DNA from: Streptomyces iconiensis
GTDB lineage: Bacteria; Actinomycetota; Actinomycetes; Streptomycetales; Streptomycetaceae
Direction: 5' to 3'
NCBI RefSeq assembly: GCF_028657195.3
Contig: NZ_JANCPR020000035.1
Span: 1 to 64,000, forward strand
DNA: 64,000 bases
Below the pieces are notes generated by a model, which was not told the origin of the DNA, did no database searches, and saw only the letters and a program-made list of their open reading frames with translations. The position numbers and the translations under genes are program-made. Position 1 is the first letter of the stretch. Each line of letters begins with the position of its first letter. This document shows positions 16,301-23,300 of this stretch, piece by piece.

Positions 16301-18891
16301 GGGTGGTGCACGGCTGGCTGGTCGGCGACATCCCGGGCGAGACCCCGAGGGAGCGTGCGCGTACGGGCCTGGACATCGGGTTCTTCAGCATCCTGACCGC
16401 TGTGCACGCCGTCACCAGGAAGCTCGTCAACACCCCGCTGGACCTGGTGCTGCTCACCAGCGACGCGGAGCCGGTGACCGGCGGCGAGCGGATCGAGCCC
16501 GTCAAGTCGGGTGTGCTGGGCTTCGCCAAGCTGCTGCCGAAGGAGCTGGCCGACACCAGGTGCCGCGCCGTCGACGTCACGCGCGACGGCGTTCCCGGCA
16601 CCCAGATCGGGCAGATCCTGCGGGAGATCGCGCACGGCGACGACGAGCGTGTCGTCTACCGGGGCGGGCGCAGGTGGGTGTGGGAGCACCAGGAAGTGGC
16701 GCTTCTGCCGGCGGGGGAGGGCGCCAGGTTCCTGCGGGACGGCGCCGTCTACCTGATCACCGGAGGGCTCGGCGGCATCGGCCTGGTGACGGCGAAGGAC
16801 CTCGCGCGCAAGCACGCGGCCAAGCTGGTGCTGCTGGGCCGCAACGGGCTGCCGCCCCGCGCCGAGTGGGACGACCACCTGGCGGCCGATGAGGGCAAGG
16901 ACGCGACCAGCGAACGTATCGAGGCGGTACGTGAGGTCGAGGCGCTCGGCGGCGAGGTGCTGGTCTGCGCGGCGGACGTGACCGACCCCGAGCAGCTGCG
17001 CGCCGTACGCGCCGAGGCGGAGAGCGCCTTCGGGAAGATCGACGTGGTGCTGCACGCCGCGGGCGTCACCGGCGGCGGCATGCTGGAGACGCGCTCGCAG
17101 GCCGATGCCGAACGGGTCATGGCAGCCAAGGTGTTCGGCACGCTGGCGCTGGAGGAGGTGTTCGCCGACGACGTGGACGCGCTGGTGCTCTACTCCACCT
17201 TCGCGATCTTCACCGGCGACTTCGGCCTCGGCGACTATGTGTCCGCCAACGCGATCATGGACGCCTACGCACACGCACGGGCCGCACGGGGCGGCAGCAC
17301 ACATGTCGTGGCCGTCAACTGGCCGATCTGGCAGGGCCTGGGCATGGCCGACCAGGTGGACGCGCCTGACCTGCTCCTCGACTTCGAGATGGGCGACCGC
17401 TACCAGGAGGTCGCACACCCGCTGCTGGGCAGCAGGCTGATCCGGGCGGGCAACGACAACACCATCTTCGTCAAGAGGCTCTCCACCGACGACTGGGTGA
17501 CGGCCGAGCACACCGTCGCCGACCGCCCGACGATGCCGGGCACCAGCCTCATCGAGATGGTGCGCGCCGCCTACCAGGAGGCGACGGGCTCCCCGACCTG
17601 CTCGATCACCAACCTCGTCTTCCAGCGCCCGCTGTCCTTCGACACCTCGCACTCGGTGCACATCCTGCTCGTTCCCGAGGGCGCCGAGCGGTTCACCGTC
17701 GTCATCAGGGACGCGGACAACGACGACGGCCCGGTGCTGGACTACACCACGGCCAAGGTCGGGCCCCCGGCGAGCACGCCGGCGCCCGTCCACCCGCTCG
17801 ACGAGTGGCGCGCGCACTGCAGCAACCCGGACGAGGGCGAACGCCTGGAGAAGTCCGAGGGGCTGGTGTGGCTCGGCGACCGCTGGGACAACATCGCCGG
17901 CCACTGGCGCAGCGACCTCGCCGAGGGCGGCAGGTTCGACGAGCTGGCCACCCTCGAACTGGCCGAGAAGTACCGCGCCGACCTGGACGACTTCCTCGCG
18001 CACCCGGCGGTCCTCGACTGCGCGACCTCCATCGCGCAGCACATCATCGGCACCGGCGAGGGTTCGTACCTGCCGTTCGGCTACGACAAGATCGTGGTAC
18101 GGGCCCCACTGCCGGCCAGGGTGCACAGCAGGATCCAGCACCTGGACGACACCAAGGGATCGCTGGTGCGCACCAACGTGACCGTCGTGGACGACCAAGG
18201 CAATGAACTGATCGCCATCGAGGGCTTCACGCTGATCGCGGTCGGCGGCGCCGACGCGCTCCAGGCAGCGGCGGCCGATACGTCCTCCGCGAGCGCCGTT
18301 CCCTCGCAGGGGGCCGCGCAGGGCGGGTCTTCCGTGGATGTCGGCAAGCAGCTGGAGCTGGCCCTGTTGCGGGTCAACGAGCGGGAGTTCGGCATCCGTG
18401 CCGAGGACGGCTACCCGATGCTGTGGGACCTGTTCGACTCCGCCGTCGCGCCGCAGCTCATCATCTGCCCTGACAGCTTCACCCGGCGCCTCGGCTTCGC
18501 CAAGGAGGTCACCAGGGACGCGCTGCGCGAGCAGCTCGCCGCCGCTCCGCAGCGCACCGTCACCGCCAGCCCGCGCAACCTCGCGACGCCGTACGTGGAG
18601 GCGGAGACCGAGGCCCAGCGGGTGATCGCCGAGATGTGGGCGGAGACCCTCGCGGTGGACGCCATCGGCATCGACGACGACTTCTTCGACCTCAACGGCA
18701 ACTCGCTGGTGGCCGTCCAGCTCGTCGCCCGTATCCGCGAGCGGTTCGACGTGGACATCGCGGTGGCCAGCCTGTTCGAGGCACGCACCATCCGCGGCCT
18801 GGCCCAGGAGATCGAGAACTCGCTCCAGGCACTCATCGAAGGGCTGTCCGAGGAAGGGGCGGCCAGCAAGCTGGCCGCGAACGCGAACTGA
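13309..18891 (+). CDS. Type I polyketide synthase, KS-AT-KR-DH-ACP
   Basis: 1860 residues forming one module. KS about 6-430, active Cys179 in LTACSTSLVA, with both histidines (EAHGTGT, KTNVGHLGA). AT about 525-815: Ser629 in GHSVGEF, and HAFH, the malonyl-CoA signature. KR about 1145-1345: YLITGGLGGIG cofactor motif, catalytic Tyr1310 in GDYVSAN. DH about 1375-1645: His1401 in EHTVADRPTMPG and Asp1570 in HPAVLDCA. ACP: Ser1799 in LNGNSL. The DH follows the KR, opposite to ordinary modular PKSs (KS-AT-DH-KR-ACP). There is no ER, so the product should be an alpha,beta-unsaturated acyl chain. No loading domain is present, so the KS must take its starter from another protein. It is the first gene of the main operon. 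Confidence 0.95.
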   Translation: MEMGSSGHIAVIGMAGKFPGARDVDELWQNLVAGVESITFFNDDELRTAGVSEERLADPNYVKAAPLSPDTELFDPGYFGMTVREAEVLDPQHRAFLEACDGSLQSAGYAPSSFSGRIGVYGGVGINTYLDLYVKPNPDAYKLLGGLTANIANISDYVATGVAYRLGLEGPALTCLTACSTSLVALHLACQALRNGECEMALAGGVEEFFPEISGYMYSEGGMYSPDGRCRAFDAKARGTIFGSGSGAVLLKPLEAALEDRDNISGIIRSTAINNDGSQKGAFSAPSPAGQYAAVMDAWNKSGVDPSTVSYVEAHGTGTFVGDPIEVNALSRAFRAHTDRKQYCAIGSVKTNVGHLGAAAGVVGLIKTLMSMRHRILPPSLNFDEPNPQIDFDASPLYVNTELSPWTSDSGPLRAGLSSFGVGGTNAHVVLEEPPALPAATPPARDHQLIVLSARTPTALESSATALGEHLREHQDELPDAAYTLAVGREQRAVRGYLVAEGAEAAADRLAAGVPQPSPALVPARDTERSVVFLFPGQGAQYVQMGRELYEREPVFAAELDSCAKVLAEHTGWDLREVLHPVDEGEVERATERLKQTEVTQPALFVFSYALARLLESWGVRPEASAGHSVGEFVAASLAGVFSRDDALRLVADRGRLMQGLPSGSMLSVPLAEDALRPMLPDDVSVAAVNAPHATVVSGPDESVEDLRALLSSQGVEGRLLHTSHAFHSSMMDPILDDFRSLVAGVERHEPASPFVSNVTGTWITPEDAVDPDYWARHLRGAVRFGDTVALLAEGGKRVLMEVGPGNTLTVLARQQLGSERAGLAVPTVRHVKQRQSDVAVLLGAVGQAWQTGVPLDLGTLWNGERRGRIQLPPVPHEKIRCWLDAKPGAAGGEAGALEAAASAETGPYYVPSWREQTLLGGVTVDTEATWLVYESETAPVTGLVERLRAAGATTYVVRAGSAFGRDGEYGFTVRPRELADHIEVFGAITATGPSSLRVVHGWLVGDIPGETPRERARTGLDIGFFSILTAVHAVTRKLVNTPLDLVLLTSDAEPVTGGERIEPVKSGVLGFAKLLPKELADTRCRAVDVTRDGVPGTQIGQILREIAHGDDERVVYRGGRRWVWEHQEVALLPAGEGARFLRDGAVYLITGGLGGIGLVTAKDLARKHAAKLVLLGRNGLPPRAEWDDHLAADEGKDATSERIEAVREVEALGGEVLVCAADVTDPEQLRAVRAEAESAFGKIDVVLHAAGVTGGGMLETRSQADAERVMAAKVFGTLALEEVFADDVDALVLYSTFAIFTGDFGLGDYVSANAIMDAYAHARAARGGSTHVVAVNWPIWQGLGMADQVDAPDLLLDFEMGDRYQEVAHPLLGSRLIRAGNDNTIFVKRLSTDDWVTAEHTVADRPTMPGTSLIEMVRAAYQEATGSPTCSITNLVFQRPLSFDTSHSVHILLVPEGAERFTVVIRDADNDDGPVLDYTTAKVGPPASTPAPVHPLDEWRAHCSNPDEGERLEKSEGLVWLGDRWDNIAGHWRSDLAEGGRFDELATLELAEKYRADLDDFLAHPAVLDCATSIAQHIIGTGEGSYLPFGYDKIVVRAPLPARVHSRIQHLDDTKGSLVRTNVTVVDDQGNELIAIEGFTLIAVGGADALQAAAADTSSASAVPSQGAAQGGSSVDVGKQLELALLRVNEREFGIRAEDGYPMLWDLFDSAVAPQLIICPDSFTRRLGFAKEVTRDALREQLAAAPQRTVTASPRNLATPYVEAETEAQRVIAEMWAETLAVDAIGIDDDFFDLNGNSLVAVQLVARIRERFDVDIAVASLFEARTIRGLAQEIENSLQALIEGLSEEGAASKLAANAN

Positions 18892-18927
18892 CCCGGAACC
18901 GGCCGCGGACCGGCCCGTGCGGTGCGG

Positions 18928-18993
18928 GCGACCCCGCCGTACGGGCCGGGTGACCTCGCTGTACGGGTCGGGCGACCCCTCCGTACGGGTCGG
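18928..18993. repeat. 22-bp tandem repeat, three copies, between PKS and mbtH
   Basis: Units at 18928, 18950 and 18972 share the form GNGACCNCNCNGTACGGGNCGG. The 204-bp gap holding it has no gene; a GAGGAAGGAA ribosome site for mbtH lies at its end. No promoter is evident. Confidence 0.85.
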
Positions 18994-19095
18994 CGGTCGG
19001 CCACATGAACCGAGCAGCCGGCCCGTCAGGACCGGGCAATCCGCCGGGCAACCCGCCGTGCGGGCCGCAGCGCCACGAGGAAGGAACACACGCGC

Positions 19096-19308
19096 ATGTT
19101 CGACGACGAAGACAACCGCGACTACACCGTGGTGATCAACGACGAGGAGCAGTACTCGATCTGGCCCACGGGGCGCGAGGTACCCGCCGGCTGGCACGAG
19201 GTGGGCGTCTCGGGTGCCAAGGACGTCTGCCTGGCCCACATCAAGGAGGTCTGGACCGACATGCGGCCCAAGAGCCTCCGCGACCAGATGAGCGCCCGGT
19301 CGGCATGA
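19096..19308 (+). CDS. mbtH: MbtH-like NRPS chaperone
   Basis: A 70-residue protein with the family's conserved residues: NDEEQYSIWP, PAGWHEVG, CLAHIKEVWTDMRPKSL. These include the tryptophans that grip the adenylation domain. MbtH proteins bind and activate A domains. As the only copy in the cluster it may serve several of the nine A domains. The ATG at 19096 follows GAGGAAGGAA, and its stop overlaps the next gene (ATGA). Confidence 0.97.
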   Translation: MFDDEDNRDYTVVINDEEQYSIWPTGREVPAGWHEVGVSGAKDVCLAHIKEVWTDMRPKSLRDQMSARSA

Positions 19309-20276
19309 CGGGCGACCACGGCGCGGCCAGGACGAGCGGCATCGTGCTGGAGGGGCAGGACATCCCGGTGTCCGAGCTGATCCGGCGGGCCAGGATGGTG
19401 GAGAAGGCCGGGGTCGACTCGGTGTGGCTGGTGCAGCTTCCGACCATCAGGGACAGCGCGAGCGTTCTGGCGGCCCTGGCCGTCTCCACGGAGACGGTCC
19501 AGCTCGCCGCGGGAGTGCTGCCCTACTACAGCCGCCCGCCCGTGGTGATGGCCCAAACGGCCGCCACCGTCGACGAGTTGTCGGGCGGCCGGTTCCGGCT
19601 GGCGCTGGGGACGGGGCACCGGATGATCGCCGAGTGGAGCCTCGGCAGGAAGCCGGGTCCCCCGGTGGCCGAGATGCGCGAGTATCTCGGCGCCGTACGC
19701 GATCTGCTCCACGACGGCGAGGTCAACGCCGCGGGCGACTGGTACCGCGCACACGCGCTCTACAGCTCACCGCGCCGCGAGACCCAGCCGGTGTACCTGG
19801 GCGCCTTCGGGCCGAAGATGCTCCGGCTCGCCGGTGAGCTGGCCGACGGGATCGCCCTGTGGATGTGCACCCCGCAGTACGTGCATGACGTCGCACTGCC
19901 CGAACTGCGGGCCGGGCTGCGGCAGGCGGGGCGCGATCCCGAGGGCTTCCCCGTCACGGTGATGGTCCCCGGCATGGTCTCCGACGACCTGGAGACCGAC
20001 CGAGAGGTGCTGCGCAAGTACCTGTCGACGTACGCCCGCGTGCCCAACTACCGGCGCATGTACGAGGCGAGCGGATTCGCCGACGAGGTGCACAGCAGCC
20101 GCATCGGTGACCGGCTCCTCGACGGCGTCGGTGTGGTCGGAGACGAGGAACAGGTCAGAGCCGGCGTCGCGCGCTATCACGACGCCGGCGCCGACGAGGT
20201 CGTGCTCACCCCGATGGCCAGCGCCCACTACGACCCCGTGCTGCTCCAGCGCACGGCCGAGGCGCTGGCCGGTTGA
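19305..20276 (+). CDS. Luciferase-like (LLM) flavin/F420-dependent monooxygenase
   Basis: A 323-residue TIM-barrel protein of the bacterial luciferase/F420-dependent oxidoreductase superfamily. Typical segments are ARMVEKAGVDSVWL, TVQLAAGVLPYYSRPPVVMAQTAATVDELSGGRFRLALGTGH, and the C-terminal DEEQVRAGVARYHDAGADEVVL. LLM enzymes embedded in PKS-NRPS operons often hydroxylate or oxidise carrier-bound intermediates. It lies between mbtH (4-base overlap) and the first NRPS gene, so a role on the nascent chain is likely. The cofactor (FMN or F420) and the site of oxidation cannot be read from sequence. Confidence 0.9.
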   Translation: MTGDHGAARTSGIVLEGQDIPVSELIRRARMVEKAGVDSVWLVQLPTIRDSASVLAALAVSTETVQLAAGVLPYYSRPPVVMAQTAATVDELSGGRFRLALGTGHRMIAEWSLGRKPGPPVAEMREYLGAVRDLLHDGEVNAAGDWYRAHALYSSPRRETQPVYLGAFGPKMLRLAGELADGIALWMCTPQYVHDVALPELRAGLRQAGRDPEGFPVTVMVPGMVSDDLETDREVLRKYLSTYARVPNYRRMYEASGFADEVHSSRIGDRLLDGVGVVGDEEQVRAGVARYHDAGADEVVLTPMASAHYDPVLLQRTAEALAG

Positions 20277-20311
20277 CCCGCGAGGCGGCTTCGGCCGGAA
20301 CGGAGGAAACT

Positions 20312-23300
20312 GTGGTTGCTGAGGCAGCGGGCGTGCCAGGCACCCTGCCGGCGCTCGTCGAGCGCTGGGCGGTGCGCACCCCTGACGTGTGCGCGGTGCG
20401 CGAGGGCGAGCTGACCCTGACCTACGCCGAGCTGGACGCCGCCGCCTCGCGGCTGGCCCGTACGCTGCGCGCCACCGGGGTGGGCACCGAGGATGTCGTC
20501 GGGGTGCACACCGGACGCGGGCTGCGGCTGGTGGTGGCGGTCCTCGGCGTGCTCAAGGCGGGCGCCGCCTTCCTGGCGCTGCCCCGCGACCTCCCGGCCG
20601 CCCGCCTGGCGGGCCTCGCCGCGGACGCGGGAGCCACCGCGCTGGTCACGGTTACGGACCTGCGTGCGGGGCTGCCCGAACTGGGCTGCCCCGCGGTGGT
20701 GTTGGCCGAGACCGGACTGGGGAGTGGGACCGGGCCCGAGCCCGAGACCGGACCCGGGGGCGGGGCCAGGCCCGAGGACGGCGCGTCCGGTGGGCCGCTG
20801 TCCGGCGCCGGCCCGTCCCATGCCGCGTACGTCATCTACACCTCCGGTTCCACCGGAACGCCCAAGGGCGTGGTGGTGGAGCACGGCGCCGCGGCGGCCC
20901 ATGTGCGGGCCATGGCGGACCGCATCGGAGTCGTTCCCGGTGACGAGGTGCTCCAGATGGCGGGGGAGTCCTTCGACGTGGCCGTTGAGCAGCTCTTCGT
21001 GGCGCTGGCCTCCGGCGCGACGGTGGCGCTGCGCGGCGACGAGCCCTGGGGGCCGGCCGAACTCTGCGCCGAGCTGCGCAGGGGCCGGGTCACGGTCGCC
21101 GACCTGCCCACGGCGCTCTTCGCCGAACTGGTGAGCGCCCCGGGCGCCTACGATCTGCCGGAGGTGTTCGCGCGGGTGCACACCGTTCTGGTCGGCGGCG
21201 AGGCGTTCCCCGCCGGCGCCCTCGACCGGTGGCGGGCCGCGTTCGCGTCCGCCGGGCACGCGCCCCGCGTGGGCAACGCGTACGGACCGACCGAGGCCGT
21301 GATGACCGCCACGCTGTGGCTCACGGAACCGGCCGCGCCCGACGCCGCCGTCACACCCGGCCCCGGCCCCGGCCCCGGCACCGCGCCGGACGCCGCCGCG
21401 ACGTCGGGCGCTGCCGCCACCGCCCGTTCGGTCCCGGTCGGCACCGTCGTCGCGCCGCGTACCGTACGGCTGCTGGACGGCGAACTGGCGCCCGCCGACG
21501 GCGCCGGAACGCCCGGTGAGCCCGGTGAGCTGTACGTCGGCGGTCCTGCGCTGGCCCGTTGCTATCTCGGGCGGCCCGAGCTGACCGCGGCGCGCTTTGT
21601 GCCCGATCCGGCTGGGCCGCCGGGTTCCCGGATGTACAGGACCGGGGACCGTATGACGGCGGCGCCCGACGGTGAACTGACCTTCGTGGGCCGGGTGGAC
21701 GACCAGATGAAGGTCAGCGGCTTCCGGATCGAGCCCGGCGAGATCGAGGCGGCCCTGGTGAGCCACCCGGCCATCGGCCAGGCCGCGGTCACGGCCGAAG
21801 GCGACCGGCTCGTCGGCCACCTGGTCTCCGCCGAGGCGGGGTCCCGGCTGCCCGTCACCGCGCTCAGGGACTGGCTGGGCGCGCGGCTGCCCGGCTGGAT
21901 GGTGCCGACGGCATGGGCCTGGCTGGACCGGCTGCCCGTCACGGCGAGCGGCAAGATCGACCGGGCGGCTCTGCCCACGGCCCGCTCCGACCGCGCGGAC
22001 GCCGGCAGGCCCTACGAGCCGCCGCGCGACGCCACGCAGCGTGCCCTGTGCGCCGTATGGGCCCGCGTGCTGAACCTGCCCGAGGTGGGCATACACGACG
22101 ACTTCTTCACGCTCGGCGGCACCTCGCTGCTCGCCGCACGCGCGCTCGCCGACATCCGTACCGAACTGGCGGCCGACCTGCCGCTGCGTACGCTGTTCGC
22201 CGCTCCCACACCGCTGGAGCTGAGCGCGGCGCTCGCACAGGGCGGCGCCGGCGCCCCCACGCTGCCGCCCGTGGTGCGTGGCGAGCCGGGCGGCACGGCG
22301 CCGCTTTCTCTGATGCAGCGTCAGGTGTGGGTGGTCGAGCAGATATCGCCCGACAGCTCCGCCTACAACGCGCCGACCACTCTGCGGCTGCACGGCCCCC
22401 TCGACCTCGTACTGCTGGAGCGCGCCCTCAGCGAGATCGTGCGCAGGCACGAGATCCTGCGCACCACCGTGGAAGAGCGTGACGGCGAGCCCGCACAGAT
22501 CGTGCACGCGCCCTACGCGGTGCCTGTGCGGGAGCTGGACCTGCGCGGTGAGCCCGACCCCGAGGCCGCAGCCGAGGAGTTCGTACGGACGGACATCGGG
22601 GTCCGCTTCGACATCGCCACGCTGCCCCTGATCAGGTGGACGGCGCTGCGGCTCGCCGAGCAGACCTGGGAACTGGTGCTGGTCGAGCACCATCTCGTGC
22701 ACGACGGCTGGTCGTTCGCGCTGCTGGTGGACGAGCTGAGCCGGGTCTACACCGCGCTCGCCGAGGACCGCACACCGGAGCCGCCCGCTCCGGCCCCCCG
22801 GTACCAGGACTTCGCACGCTGGCAGCGACAGGAGCTCGAAGGCCCCGTGATGCGGGCCCAGCTCGACCACTGGAAGCGGCAACTCGACGGCGCGCCCCAG
22901 CACTTGGACCTCCCCTACGACGGGCCGCGTGCCGAGCACGACGACACCAGGGGCGCGGTGCACCGGATGGAGCTGCCCGCGGCGCTCTGCGCCCGGCTGC
23001 GGGAGCACAGCAGGGAGAACGCCGCGACCCTGTTCATGACGATGCTCGCCGGATACGCGGCCCTGCTGCACCGCTACAGCGGCCAGAACGAGGTCTGCGT
23101 GGGCTCGGCCTTCGGCAACCGTGGCGTGCCCGGGACCGCCGGGGTGCTCGGCATGTTCGTCAACCCGGTGGTGCTGCGCTGCGCCGTACGCCGCCAGGGA
23201 GAGCCGGAGCCGGGCTTCGCCGACCTGCTGGAGCGGGCGCGCGAGGTGGTGCTCGACGCGCAGGCCAACCAGGAACTGCCGTTCATGGAGCTGGTCAGAG

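Noticed and set aside
20273-20311. TTG start for the first NRPS, overlapping the monooxygenase stop (TTGA)
   Set aside because: The GTG at 20312 has GGAGG five bases upstream and an N-terminus suited to a loading A domain.
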